DNA of 64,000 nt from Pseudomonas sp. UBA6562 (GCF_002434265.1 NZ_DJJS01000004.1:315079-379078), one strand, 5' to 3'; numbered from the stretch's first letter, positions 36,655-45,320 are shown. Notes: a model not told the origin generated them from the letters alone. Program-made: numbers and translations.

Positions 36655-36707
36655 TTGCGGCGTAATACTTTTGCTTAACACACTGGGGTTTCATTAGGAG
36701 TTTCACG

Positions 36708-37217
36708 ATGGAAATGCTGAAGTTTGGTAAATTCGCTGCGCTGGCTCTGGCCATGGCCGTAGCTGTAGGTTGCTCCTCCAAGGGCGGTGACAACGCAGGT
36801 GAAGGCAGCAACGCTGGTGCTGTCGACCCTAACGCCGGTTACGGTGCCAACACTGGCGCTGTCGATGGCAGCCTGAGCGAAGAAGCTGCTCTGCGCGCAA
36901 TCACCACCTTCTACTTCGAATACGACAGCTCGGACCTGAAGCCAGAAGCCATGCGCGCTCTGGACGTTCACGCCAAGGACCTGAAGTCCAACGGCAGCCG
37001 TGTCGTGCTGGAAGGCAACACCGACGAACGCGGTACTCGCGAGTACAACATGGCTCTGGGCGAGCGTCGCGCCAAAGCCGTTCAGCGTTACCTGGTGCTG
37101 CAGGGCGTTTCCCCTGCTCAGCTGGAACTGGTTTCCTACGGCGAAGAGCGTCCAGTTGCTACCGGCAACGACGAGCAGAGCTGGGCCCAGAACCGTCGCG
37201 TAGAACTGCGTAAGTAA
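36708..37217 (+). CDS. pal: Peptidoglycan-associated lipoprotein Pal (OprL)
   Basis: A 169-residue outer-membrane lipoprotein with lipobox AVGC near residues 18-21 and a C-terminal OmpA-like peptidoglycan-binding domain (NTDERGTREYNMALGERRA near residues 104-122). It anchors the outer membrane to the cell wall. The 53-base gap after tolB and a strong TAGGAG site suggest it may also have its own promoter, as needed for an abundant protein. Confidence 0.97.
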   Translation: MEMLKFGKFAALALAMAVAVGCSSKGGDNAGEGSNAGAVDPNAGYGANTGAVDGSLSEEAALRAITTFYFEYDSSDLKPEAMRALDVHAKDLKSNGSRVVLEGNTDERGTREYNMALGERRAKAVQRYLVLQGVSPAQLELVSYGEERPVATGNDEQSWAQNRRVELRK

Positions 37218-37222
37218 GTCCT

Positions 37223-38026
37223 ATGCGTAAGTGCCGCCTTGCTGTAACCGTCCTCGCTCTCGGCCTGCCGTTCTCGGCACTGGCCGCGGTTCCTATCGTC
37301 GGTGACAACGCGAGCAGTTATCCGCCCGCGGGTTATGGCACGAGCGGCGCTTATGCCGGCGCAGGGGCTTCCGCCCCTGCCTCGGCACAAGGGCAGCTGT
37401 TCATGCAGTTGCAACAGATGCAAGACCAGATATCTCGCCAGCAGGGCATCATCGAAGAGTTGCAGAACGATGTCGCCCGTATGAAGCAAGAGGGTCTGGA
37501 GCGTTACCAGGATCTCGACCAGCGCATCAACAGTGCTGCGCAAGCGCCGAGCTCCAATAATTCTTCCGCCGGCAGCGCACCTGCTGCGGGCACTGCGAGT
37601 GGCGACAGTGGCGCCAGCGCGAAACCGACGCCTTCGAGCGAACCGGGTGATCCGGCCAAAGAGAAGCTGTATTACGACGCTGCCTTCGACCTGATCAAGC
37701 AAAAAGACTTCGACAAGGCCAGCCAGGCGTTCGGCGCTTTCTTGCGCAAGTACCCCAACAGCCAATATGCCGGCAACGCGCAATACTGGCTGGGTGAAGT
37801 CAATCTCGCCAAAGGCGACTTGCAGGGCGCCAGCCAGGCATTCGCCAAAGTCGGCCAACAGTATCCGAAACACAGCAAGGTACCCGATTCCCTGTACAAG
37901 CTCGCCGATGTCGAGCGTCGTCTGGGGCATACCGACAAAGTCAAAGGCATCTTGCAACAAGTGGTCAGCCAATACCCCGGAACGTCCGCTGCGCAATTGG
38001 CCCAGCGCGACTTGCAACGGCTCTGA
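37223..38026 (+). CDS. cpoB: Cell-division coordinator CpoB (YbgF)
   Basis: A 267-residue periplasmic protein with a signal peptide of about 21 residues, an N-terminal trimerising coiled coil (residues about 55-100, QLQQMQDQISRQQGIIEELQ), a Ser/Ala/Gly-rich linker, and a C-terminal TPR domain (about residues 145-267). CpoB links Tol-Pal constriction with PBP1B-driven septal peptidoglycan synthesis. It ends the operon and is followed by a clear terminator. Confidence 0.95.
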   Translation: MRKCRLAVTVLALGLPFSALAAVPIVGDNASSYPPAGYGTSGAYAGAGASAPASAQGQLFMQLQQMQDQISRQQGIIEELQNDVARMKQEGLERYQDLDQRINSAAQAPSSNNSSAGSAPAAGTASGDSGASAKPTPSSEPGDPAKEKLYYDAAFDLIKQKDFDKASQAFGAFLRKYPNSQYAGNAQYWLGEVNLAKGDLQGASQAFAKVGQQYPKHSKVPDSLYKLADVERRLGHTDKVKGILQQVVSQYPGTSAAQLAQRDLQRL

Positions 38027-38044
38027 TCCCTACCGTTCGAAAGA

Positions 38045-38070
38045 AACCCGCGCCTGTCGCGGGTTTTTTC
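38045..38070 (+). terminator. Terminator of the Tol-Pal operon
   Basis: AACCCGCG...CGCGGGTT followed by TTTTT lies about 20 bases after the cpoB stop. Confidence 0.9.
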
Positions 38071-38187
38071 GTTAGACTCTGCGCCCTTTTTCAATCACTA
38101 CGCTGTCGCGGATAACGCCATGTCGAGTTCGCGCCAGTGCCTTACGGAGGCGGGCAGCCTGTGTAGCTGCCTGGCCCTGGGCGGACC

Positions 38188-38835
38188 ATGCAAGACACAT
38201 TACGCATCACCGAAGTCTTCTACTCGTTGCAGGGTGAGACGCGAACGGCCGGCTTGCCCACCGTATTCGTGCGCCTCACCGGTTGCCCGCTGCGCTGCCA
38301 GTACTGCGACAGTGCCTATGCGTTCAGCGGCGGCACCCTTCGTACGCTGGACTCGATCCTCGAGCAGGTGGCCGCTTTCAAGCCTCGTTTCGTCTGTGTC
38401 ACCGGCGGCGAGCCACTGGCCCAGCCCAACGCCTTGCCCTTGCTTCAGCGATTGTGCGATGCCGGCTACGAGGTCAACCTCGAAACCAGCGGCGCCTTGG
38501 ACATTTCGGCGACTGATACCCGCGTGAGCCGGGTAGTGGACCTCAAAACGCCAGGTTCGCTGGAATGCCATCGCAATCTGTACGAAAACATGGCGCATCT
38601 CACGCGCAACGACCAGGTGAAGTTCGTGATCTGCTCGCGTGAGGACTATGACTGGGCGGTCTCCAAGCTGATCGAGTACAACCTCGAACAACGCGCGGGC
38701 GAAGTGCTGTTTTCGCCTAGCCACGGTCAGGTCAATGCCCGCGAGCTGGCCGACTGGATCGTCGCCGACAACCTGCCCGTACGCTTCCAGTTGCAGTTGC
38801 ACAAACTGCTGTGGAACGACGAACCTGGCCGCTGA
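38188..38835 (+). CDS. queE: 7-carboxy-7-deazaguanine synthase QueE
   Basis: A 215-residue radical-SAM enzyme with the cluster motif CPLRCQYC (C-x3-C-x2-C) near residues 31-38 and the VTGGEPL segment near residues 71-77. It contracts 6-carboxytetrahydropterin to 7-carboxy-7-deazaguanine in the queuosine pathway. queC follows after 17 bases in the same operon. No preQ1 riboswitch is apparent in the leader. Confidence 0.95.
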   Translation: MQDTLRITEVFYSLQGETRTAGLPTVFVRLTGCPLRCQYCDSAYAFSGGTLRTLDSILEQVAAFKPRFVCVTGGEPLAQPNALPLLQRLCDAGYEVNLETSGALDISATDTRVSRVVDLKTPGSLECHRNLYENMAHLTRNDQVKFVICSREDYDWAVSKLIEYNLEQRAGEVLFSPSHGQVNARELADWIVADNLPVRFQLQLHKLLWNDEPGR

Positions 38836-38852
38836 TTGAGGAACAACCAACC

Positions 38853-39530
38853 ATGAACGAGAAACGTGCTGTCATCCTGCTGTCGGGCGGGCTCGATTCC
38901 GCCACTGTGGTGGCGATGGCCAAGGCCGAAGGCTACCAGTGCTACACCATGAGTTTCGACTACGGCCAGCGCCATCGTGCCGAGCTCAACGCTGCGGCGC
39001 GCATTGCCCGCGACTTGGGCGTAGTCGAACACAAAGTCATCGGCCTGAACCTCGACGGTATCGGCGGCTCGGCCTTGACCGACTCCAGCATCGACGTTCC
39101 CGAGGCGCCAGCCGAAGGCATTCCGGTCACCTACGTGCCGGCACGCAATACGGTATTCCTGTCCCTGGCCTTGGGCTGGGCGGAAGTGTTGCAGGCGCGG
39201 GACATCTTCATCGGCGTCAACGCGGTGGACTATTCGGGCTACCCCGATTGCCGTCCCGAGTTCGTCGAGGCTTTCGAGCGTATGGCCAACCTGGCGACCA
39301 AGGCCGGCGTGGAGGGCAACGGCTTCACCATCCGCGCGCCCCTGCAGAACATGAGCAAGGCGCAGATCATTCAAGCGGGTGTGGTCCAAGGTGTGGATTA
39401 CGGGCTGACCGTCTCGTGCTATCAGGCCGACGACGACGGCCGCGCCTGCCGCAAGTGCGACAGTTGCCGACTGCGCGCCGACGGCTTCCAGCAGGCAGGG
39501 GTGCAGGATCCGACGCCTTATTTTCAATAA
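38853..39530 (+). CDS. queC: 7-cyano-7-deazaguanine synthase QueC
   Basis: A 225-residue ATP-dependent enzyme with the PP-loop LLSGGLDSATVV near residues 8-19 and a C-terminal zinc site CYQADDDGRACRKCDSC near residues 187-203. It converts 7-carboxy-7-deazaguanine to preQ0 using ATP and ammonia. The ATG at 38853 sets the PP-loop at the usual distance. It works directly after QueE. Confidence 0.96.
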   Translation: MNEKRAVILLSGGLDSATVVAMAKAEGYQCYTMSFDYGQRHRAELNAAARIARDLGVVEHKVIGLNLDGIGGSALTDSSIDVPEAPAEGIPVTYVPARNTVFLSLALGWAEVLQARDIFIGVNAVDYSGYPDCRPEFVEAFERMANLATKAGVEGNGFTIRAPLQNMSKAQIIQAGVVQGVDYGLTVSCYQADDDGRACRKCDSCRLRADGFQQAGVQDPTPYFQ

Positions 39531-39587
39531 TTTGGCTGTAGGGTATTGATTTCCTTCTGGAAATCATTAAGATACGCGCCATCCAAC

Positions 39588-39663
39588 GGGTCGTTAGCTC
39601 AGTTGGTAGAGCAGTTGGCTTTTAACCAATTGGTCGTAGGTTCGAATCCTACACGACCCACCA
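39588..39663 (+). tRNA. tRNA-Lys (TTT)
   Basis: A 76-base cloverleaf starting GGGTCGTTAGCTC with anticodon TTT in the GGCTTTTAACC loop, T-arm GGTTCGAATCC and encoded CCA. Confidence 0.98.
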
Positions 39664-39772
39664 TCTTCACAGCGGTTGCTGATGTACTAGAGAAGACGGC
39701 ACGCCAGCCAGTTTTCAGTCTTGCAGCCGTATGGAACGAACCTAAGGTTCGATTCAGTGTGGTATCAATACA

Positions 39773-39803
39773 GAAAAGCCCGCCTTCATGGCGGGCTTTT
39801 CTG
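39773..39803 (+). terminator. Terminator downstream of tRNA-Lys
   Basis: An AGAAAAGCCCGCC-TTCAT-GGCGGGCTTTTCT hairpin ending in a T-run lies about 110 bases after the tRNA gene. Confidence 0.85.
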
Positions 39804-40190
39804 TTTCTGCGCCAAAAAATCAATGGCCCAACGGATTGCGGACTACTCAGCTCCGCGAAACCTCGCCCCTAGGGTTTGCAGAACTGATCTTCTTGACCGC
39901 TACATATCGACCAGACTCCGTACGTCGTTCACGTTCACCTGTACGCGAGTTCGGTGCAGCACGCTCATCTACCCGCCACACAAAACGTCGTGATCCTGTT
40001 TTGCTCCCCGCTCGTGAAACATGTCTCGCGTGGAATCATAGATGGCTGCGATGAGCCCAAACGGGTGCCACCCGATGCGCCATTACACTTCGAGTTGTCA
40101 CGATCTTTCCGTTTTCTGTCCGATTCCCTGCTTACTCGGTGTTACGCCCAAACGGTTAAATCCTTGCCTGAACGAACACGGATTTACACC
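39804..40190. other. Leader region of the accessory operon
   Basis: About 390 bases without a credible gene. It must carry the promoter of the downstream GNAT-diiron-MFS-PLP operon. TTGTCA at 40095-40100 could be a -35 element but no good -10 follows. The ribosome site before the 40191 ATG is weak. The composition is less GC-rich than the flanking core genes. Confidence 0.4.
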
Positions 40191-40763
40191 ATGAACCTCT
40201 CCCTTTCTTTAGAAGCGCAGGGCTCACCCGAGCCGCAACTGCAATGGCTCCGTCGAGCCGACAGCGGTATCACCCAGGACATCATCGAACTGGTCAACAG
40301 CACGGTTGGAGATGGCGGTGTTCTGGGCTACGAGCAAGAAATGTCGGCGGCTCAAGGTGCTGATTTCACCGCTGCGTTACTGGCGCGCATCCAGGGTGGG
40401 GATACCCACGCGTTGTTGGGTCGTTCCCTTGCCGGGCCGGCTTGCCTGGTGATCGTGTCGCGCAGCAGCATGCCCAATTGCCGTCACATCGCTGACCTGA
40501 GCAAAGGCGTCGTACATCCCGATCACCGAGGCACCGGGCTGGTGGCCCGCGCTTTCGTGGAGATCGTGCAGATGTGTCAGGCGACAGGTATCGAACTGCT
40601 GACGCTCGATGTGCGCGAAGGCACGCGCGCTCACCGCCTTTGGCAACGCTTCGGGTTTCAGACCTATGGCGTGCTCGAGGACTACGCGCGGGTCAACGGA
40701 GAGAAACATCGCGGCCATTACATGGCCCAGTCCGTGGAAAACCTGGCGCTGCGACTCAACTGA
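40191..40763 (+). CDS. GNAT acetyltransferase, tabtoxin-resistance (Ttr)-like
   Basis: A 190-residue acetyltransferase. The acetyl-CoA loop VHPDHRGTGLVARAF lies near residues 108-122 and a conserved LTLDVREGTRAHRLWQRFGF segment near residues 137-156. The arrangement, including an N-terminal LVNSTVGDGGVLGY stretch, resembles the Ttr resistance acetyltransferase of P. syringae, which N-acetylates a beta-lactam-type dipeptide toxin. As first gene of an operon with an oxygenase-like enzyme, exporter and PLP enzyme, self-protection is a reasonable guess. The substrate is unknown. The start at 40191 is likely but its ribosome site is weak. Confidence 0.7.
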   Translation: MNLSLSLEAQGSPEPQLQWLRRADSGITQDIIELVNSTVGDGGVLGYEQEMSAAQGADFTAALLARIQGGDTHALLGRSLAGPACLVIVSRSSMPNCRHIADLSKGVVHPDHRGTGLVARAFVEIVQMCQATGIELLTLDVREGTRAHRLWQRFGFQTYGVLEDYARVNGEKHRGHYMAQSVENLALRLN

Positions 40764-40835
40764 CCTGACTCGCCATCGTTCGTCCGCGCTCATCGTCACC
40801 AAGGCCTTCCATTCAATCATTCAAGGATCATCGCC

Positions 40836-41558
40836 ATGGCCTTAGCCACTGCAGCCTTTCGCGATCAGCTGGAACAGAGACTCCACCACCACCTGACGTT
40901 GTCCCACCCGATATTCCAGGCATTACTGTCACCCGAAGGCAACAAGCCGTTGTTGCGCAAGGTTGCGCTACAGGGCTATCAACTGACCAAGTACTTCCTG
41001 ACCTACGTCGAGCACCTGTTCTTTCATTGCCCGTTGCCTGCCCATAAACGGGCGTTGATCACCAATTGCTTCGAAGAGGAAACCGGACGGCTGTCGCGCA
41101 CCGACAACCATGTGGTGCTCATGCAGAACTTCCTGCGTGCACTGGGCATCAGCGATGCCGAGCGCGATGCCGAGCAACCGCTTCCGGCCACCTGGGAGCT
41201 GATCGACTTCCGTTTGCAAGCGGTCCGCGACCCGGCGCGTTATCACATCGGTGCCGCAGCGGTGATGGTCGCCAGTGAAGGGCAAAACCTCGAAACCGTT
41301 GCCGGCGATGCGCGTCATGTATTGCTGGGGCGTGCCTATGGCCTGACCGAACACGATTTACTGTTCTTCTCCGTGCACCAGAAAGAAGACGTCGGCCACG
41401 TCAACGAAGGGCTGGATCTGGTTTCGGAACTGTGCACCACGGCGCAGATGCAAGAGGAGGCATTGCACGCGGTAGACCATACCTGTCAGTTGTTCTACGC
41501 GATGTACGAAAACATGTACCAGGCGTATTGCCGGGTTCCTGATACCGAAGCGGTGTGA
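40836..41558 (+). CDS. Heme-oxygenase-like diiron (HDO/TenA/PqqC superfamily) enzyme
   Basis: A 240-residue all-helical protein of the superfamily that includes PqqC, CADD, UndA and BesC. Candidate metal ligands are the acidic run E80-E82, H92, E148, and the closing helix H181-x3-D185-x2-H188, whose spacing matches the diiron enzyme CADD. Full retention of carboxylate and His ligands favours an O2-using diiron enzyme over cofactorless PqqC. Diiron HDO enzymes cleave or oxidise amino acids and fatty acids. It lies 72 bases after the GNAT gene and 22 bases before the MFS gene. Confidence 0.78.
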   Translation: MALATAAFRDQLEQRLHHHLTLSHPIFQALLSPEGNKPLLRKVALQGYQLTKYFLTYVEHLFFHCPLPAHKRALITNCFEEETGRLSRTDNHVVLMQNFLRALGISDAERDAEQPLPATWELIDFRLQAVRDPARYHIGAAAVMVASEGQNLETVAGDARHVLLGRAYGLTEHDLLFFSVHQKEDVGHVNEGLDLVSELCTTAQMQEEALHAVDHTCQLFYAMYENMYQAYCRVPDTEAV

Positions 41559-41580
41559 TACCCCGCGAAAAGGATTGGTC

Positions 41581-42810
41581 ATGAACCAGAAATTCAGCTC
41601 CGCCCTGATCGTCTCGGTGCTGGTAGTCGGCTTCGTGGTGATGTTCCTGTCTAGTGCCCTGAAAGGGCTGTACCAGGTGTATTTCGTCGACCTCGCCACG
41701 CATTTCGGCGAGGGGCGTGCAGCCCTGGCCACGGCCGGTTCGTTGTTTGTCCTGACCATCGGCCTGGTATCGCCAGTGGTGGGTTGGCTGAGTGACCGCG
41801 TTGGCCCCTTGGGTACGGTGGCCTTGGGCAGTGTCAGTGCCGGCGTGGTGCTGCTGGGGGTGACCGTAGTGGGCACCCAGCTGATGCTGTTCACCCTGTT
41901 ATACGGCTTGCTGGGTGCTTTTGCCCTGGCGGCGATGACCTACGTACCCATGGGCATCCTGGTCGATCGCCTGGTCGCGGAACGCTTCAAGGCCTTTGCG
42001 TTCGCGTTCGTGACCAATGGCACGTCGATCGGATTCATCGTGCTGTCGCCTTTGTGGATCGTGTTGCAGCAGCGCGTAGGCTGGCAGCCGGTGTTCTCGT
42101 GGGTAGGCTTGATCTTTCTGGTGCCGTTGAGCCTGGCGCTTTACTGGGTGGCCCGCACCGTGCCGCTCAAGCCCGATCCGCAGGCCGCACTGGTCAAGCA
42201 CTCGATGACCTTTCTGCTGCGTGACCCGCGTTTTTTCGTGTTGGCGCTCAGTTTCGCCAGCTGCGGAGCGACCATGGCTTTCATCGACGTCCATCTGGTG
42301 TCGTTCTGGCAGGACGAAGCACTGCCCAGCTCGGTACAAGCCCGTGGCCTGAGCCTGCTGGGGGTGCTGGAGCTGATCAGTGGCCTGTTGGCCGGGTGGC
42401 TGGCGACCCGCTACAACAAAGGGCTGTTGTTGATGATGTTCTACCTGCTGCGCACAGCGGCGGTGATTGTTCTGCTGACCACGCCGGGGCCGCTTGGCAC
42501 CTATCTGTTCGCTGTGCTGTTCGGTGCCAGCTACCTCGGCACGGTAGTGCTCACTTCAGCCTTTTGCTTTGCCCTTTATGGCGCAGAAATCAAAGGCAAA
42601 GTGTTCGGGCTCCTGTTTCTGGTGCATCAGCTGGGCGCTTTGCTGGCCACGCAGCTCGGCGCATTGGATTTCGACAGGCATCACAGCTACGCCTTGACCC
42701 TGGCTGGCTTGGCGACGGCCACCTTGGTAGCTGCCGTGGCTTCCCTGTGGCTGGTATCGGCACGTGCGGCACCAGAGGCTACGGCCTCGCCAGTGGCTGA
42801 ACCTGAGTAG
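41581..42810 (+). CDS. MFS transporter of the accessory operon
   Basis: A 409-residue transporter with twelve predicted membrane helices and the MFS loop motif GWLSDRVGPLGTV near residues 63-75. The ATG at 41581 follows AAAAGGA. Its place between the diiron enzyme and the PLP enzyme suggests it exports the pathway product or imports a precursor. No sequence feature fixes the substrate. Confidence 0.8.
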   Translation: MNQKFSSALIVSVLVVGFVVMFLSSALKGLYQVYFVDLATHFGEGRAALATAGSLFVLTIGLVSPVVGWLSDRVGPLGTVALGSVSAGVVLLGVTVVGTQLMLFTLLYGLLGAFALAAMTYVPMGILVDRLVAERFKAFAFAFVTNGTSIGFIVLSPLWIVLQQRVGWQPVFSWVGLIFLVPLSLALYWVARTVPLKPDPQAALVKHSMTFLLRDPRFFVLALSFASCGATMAFIDVHLVSFWQDEALPSSVQARGLSLLGVLELISGLLAGWLATRYNKGLLLMMFYLLRTAAVIVLLTTPGPLGTYLFAVLFGASYLGTVVLTSAFCFALYGAEIKGKVFGLLFLVHQLGALLATQLGALDFDRHHSYALTLAGLATATLVAAVASLWLVSARAAPEATASPVAEPE

Positions 42811-42857
42811 TCCACCGATCAATTGCGCATAGTTCAATGCAAACAAGGAGGTACCCC

Positions 42858-44099
42858 ATGCAATCGTCTGCGATTGAACTGGAGTGTTTTGACGCAACTT
42901 CGGCGCTGCATAGCAACCGGGTCAGCGATTTGTCGGATGTCTTCTGCGAGCCGCTCGCCATGACGTCCGCCTACACCTTCGCTTCGGCTGAGGAAGCTGC
43001 GCAACGCTTCAGTGGGCAAAGGCCGGGCAATGTGTACACCCGCTTCACCAACCCGACGGTACAAGCGTTCGAAAGCCGCGTGGCGGCGCTCGAACAGGCT
43101 GAAAGCGCCGTGGCGTTCGCCTCCGGGATGGGCGCGTTCACGGCGCTTTGTCATGCGTTCCTGCAGCAAGGCGACAACATTGTCTGCAGCCGCGATGTGT
43201 TCGGGACTACCGTCAATGCCTTCAGCCTCTACATGGCGCGCTTCGGGATCGAAGCGCGCTTCGTCGACCTGACCGATCTAGCCCAGTGGCAGCAGGCGAT
43301 CGACGGCAAAACCCGCCTGGTGGTACTCGAATCCCCTTCCAACCCGGTGCTGAAAATCGGTGACATTCGTGCCATCAGCGCACTCGCCCATGCAAAGGGC
43401 GCTTTGCTGGTGGTGGACAACACCCTGTTGACACCGGTGTTCCATCGGCCGCATGGCCTGGGCGCGGACCTGGTCATCCATTCGGCCGGTAAGTACATGG
43501 ATGGTCAGGGACGTGCTTTGGCGGGTGTGGTGACAGGCTCACGAAGCAACATGGAGGCACTGCGCGGCGTTCTGCGGACCTTGGGTATTTCCTGCAGCCC
43601 ATTCAACGCCTGGTTGCTGCTCAAAAGTCTGGAAACCCTCGAGGTCAGGATGCTGCGAGTGCAGCAGAGTGCCTTGGAGCTGGCCCATTGGCTGAACGAA
43701 CAGCAGCTGGTCAGCGCTGTGCACTATACCGGTCTGGCTGAGCATCCCCAGCATGCCTTGGCATGCAGCCAGCAGGACGGTCACGGCGGGCTGCTGAGTT
43801 TCGAGATCGTCGGTGGGCAGGCCGCCGCCTGGCAATGGATCGACGCACTGCGTTGTGTGGCCCGCTGCACCAACATTGGCGATACCCGCAGCATGGTCAC
43901 GCATCCGGCGAGCACCACCCACGGCCGTCTGAGTGCAGACGCGCGGCGGCAGGCCGGTATCACCGATGGCCTGATCAGGTTGTGCGTGGGCCTGGAGCGT
44001 GTGGCCGATATCAAGGCCGATCTACAACGGGCCTTCGACGCCGTGCACCTTCAACGAACGGCGCAAGGGCTGTCGCGGAGTGCGCTGGTCAATGGCTGA
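42858..44099 (+). CDS. Cys/Met-metabolism PLP enzyme, MetZ/MetB-like
   Basis: A 413-residue fold-type I PLP enzyme. It has the PLP-phosphate contact YTRFTNPT near residues 60-67, ASGMGA near 88-93, the cofactor Asp in VVDNTLLTP (D187), the Schiff-base Lys in HSAGKYMDGQGR (K212), and the C-terminal STTHGR segment. It is closest in pattern to O-succinylhomoserine sulfhydrylase, but the usual SATK reads SAGK. Family members do gamma- or beta-elimination and replacement on amino acids. A strong AAGGAGGT site precedes the ATG. Location outside any methionine operon argues for a specialised role. Confidence 0.8.
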   Translation: MQSSAIELECFDATSALHSNRVSDLSDVFCEPLAMTSAYTFASAEEAAQRFSGQRPGNVYTRFTNPTVQAFESRVAALEQAESAVAFASGMGAFTALCHAFLQQGDNIVCSRDVFGTTVNAFSLYMARFGIEARFVDLTDLAQWQQAIDGKTRLVVLESPSNPVLKIGDIRAISALAHAKGALLVVDNTLLTPVFHRPHGLGADLVIHSAGKYMDGQGRALAGVVTGSRSNMEALRGVLRTLGISCSPFNAWLLLKSLETLEVRMLRVQQSALELAHWLNEQQLVSAVHYTGLAEHPQHALACSQQDGHGGLLSFEIVGGQAAAWQWIDALRCVARCTNIGDTRSMVTHPASTTHGRLSADARRQAGITDGLIRLCVGLERVADIKADLQRAFDAVHLQRTAQGLSRSALVNG

Positions 44100-44319
44100 A
44101 GTGCTCACGTCAGGTTTCAGTGTCGGGGTGTTTGCAGTGGGGGTGCAGCTACTCGCTCTGCTCGCGGTGTATGGCGCAGGCTCCGGCAAGCAAGCGTGTC
44201 GATATGCCGTGGCGTTCGGGGTGGGGTGCTGTGTGCTGATAGGCATGGTGGTGGCGGACCCTTTGGCCCTCAGCCGCTGGCATCTCGATGATCTGGCGAT
44301 AATGGCGATGTGCGGCTGA
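44092..44319 (+). CDS. Small membrane protein of the accessory operon
   Basis: A 75-residue protein whose ATG overlaps the PLP enzyme gene end by eight bases, a strong sign of translational coupling. Two hydrophobic helices (FSVGVFAVGVQLLALLAVYG and YAVAFGVGCCVLIGMVVA) form most of it. No family is recognised. It could be an accessory subunit of the transporter or a membrane anchor. Confidence 0.65.
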   Translation: MAEVLTSGFSVGVFAVGVQLLALLAVYGAGSGKQACRYAVAFGVGCCVLIGMVVADPLALSRWHLDDLAIMAMCG

Positions 44320-44386
44320 TGCCTGCATCGTTTCCTTGATGAAAAAGGCAGGACTGGAATCTGCCTGGGCGTTTAGAGGTAGCTAA

Positions 44387-45310
44387 ATGTACAAAGTAAT
44401 TGCCTTCAGCGTGTTGTTGGGGTGGGCGCTACCGTTCGCTGCGCAAGGTGAAGTTGTATCAAGCGCGAACGGCAGTGCCGCCAGTGTCAGCAAGCGTCTG
44501 GTTTCGTTCCCCAGTCGCCCCGTCCCTTCGGCCGGCGAGTTGGCACAGCTACGGGTGCCGGCGGTGCTGTCTCTGCCTTCCAACGTGACGGGTCCAGTAC
44601 CGACTGTGGTGATCCTGCACGGCTCGGCGGGCATGGATTCGCGCGGGCCGCTGCACGCCGGTGACCTCAATGCCCGCGGCATCGCCACGCTCGAACTGGA
44701 CATGTGGGGTGCACGCGGTCTTGCAGGTGGTGCGAAAGGGCGGCCGGCCCGTGTCCACGATACCCTGCCGGACCTGGCCGGTGCCTTGGCCTATTTGGCC
44801 ACTCAGCCTGGCGTCGACAGCCACCGAGTGGGCGTGCTCGGCTTCTCCTGGGGCGGTGTTCAAGCCGTGCTCGCGGCTTCTGCGCCTATCAGCGACGAGC
44901 TGCAGCAGGCTTCCGGCGTACGTCCCGTCGCACTGGCCGCCTTCTATCCCGTGTGCTGGGGATACAACCGTGTGCCCGGCTACGATCTGAAGCATCTGGC
45001 GCCGGCGCGCCTGTTGGTCCTCACAGGGGCGAAGGACCAGTACGATGATGACCCGAGCATGTGCACGACGCTGGTTTCAAGCCTGCCTGCCGAAGACCAG
45101 GCACGCGCGCAGGTAGTGGTCTACCCGGGCGCGCAGCATGGTTTCAATGGATTGGAGGCCGCCCAAGAGTACGAGGATCCATTCCTGCACCGCGGCAAGG
45201 GCGGCCTGGGGCGTTCGGCGCCGGACCCAGCGGCGCGGGACGCATCGCGCAAGGCCGTAGTGGCGTTCTTCACGGGCAGTCTTGCCCCGACCGCCGCGAG
45301 TGGCCGATGA
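44387..45310 (+). CDS. Exported dienelactone-hydrolase-like alpha/beta hydrolase
   Basis: A 307-residue protein with a cleavable signal peptide (about residues 1-21) and an alpha/beta-hydrolase domain. The nucleophile elbow is GFSWGG near residues 152-157. An Asp lies in LTGAKDQYDDD near residues 210-220 and the catalytic-type His in GAQHGFNG near residues 248-255. It starts 67 bases after the small membrane protein with a GAGG site, so it may be the last gene of the same operon and act on the product in the periplasm. Substrate unknown. Confidence 0.78.
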   Translation: MYKVIAFSVLLGWALPFAAQGEVVSSANGSAASVSKRLVSFPSRPVPSAGELAQLRVPAVLSLPSNVTGPVPTVVILHGSAGMDSRGPLHAGDLNARGIATLELDMWGARGLAGGAKGRPARVHDTLPDLAGALAYLATQPGVDSHRVGVLGFSWGGVQAVLAASAPISDELQQASGVRPVALAAFYPVCWGYNRVPGYDLKHLAPARLLVLTGAKDQYDDDPSMCTTLVSSLPAEDQARAQVVVYPGAQHGFNGLEAAQEYEDPFLHRGKGGLGRSAPDPAARDASRKAVVAFFTGSLAPTAASGR

Positions 45311-45320
45311 CGACGCGTAC

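Noticed and set aside
38071..38187. Possible preQ1 riboswitch upstream of queE
   Set aside because: No preQ1-I or preQ1-II type stem and A-rich tail could be recognised. QueE/QueC are also upstream of preQ1 and need not be controlled this way.
39588..40190. tRNA-Lys as an integration site for a mobile island carrying the accessory operon
   Set aside because: No integrase gene and no repeated tRNA 3' end were seen downstream, so an integrative element is not supported.
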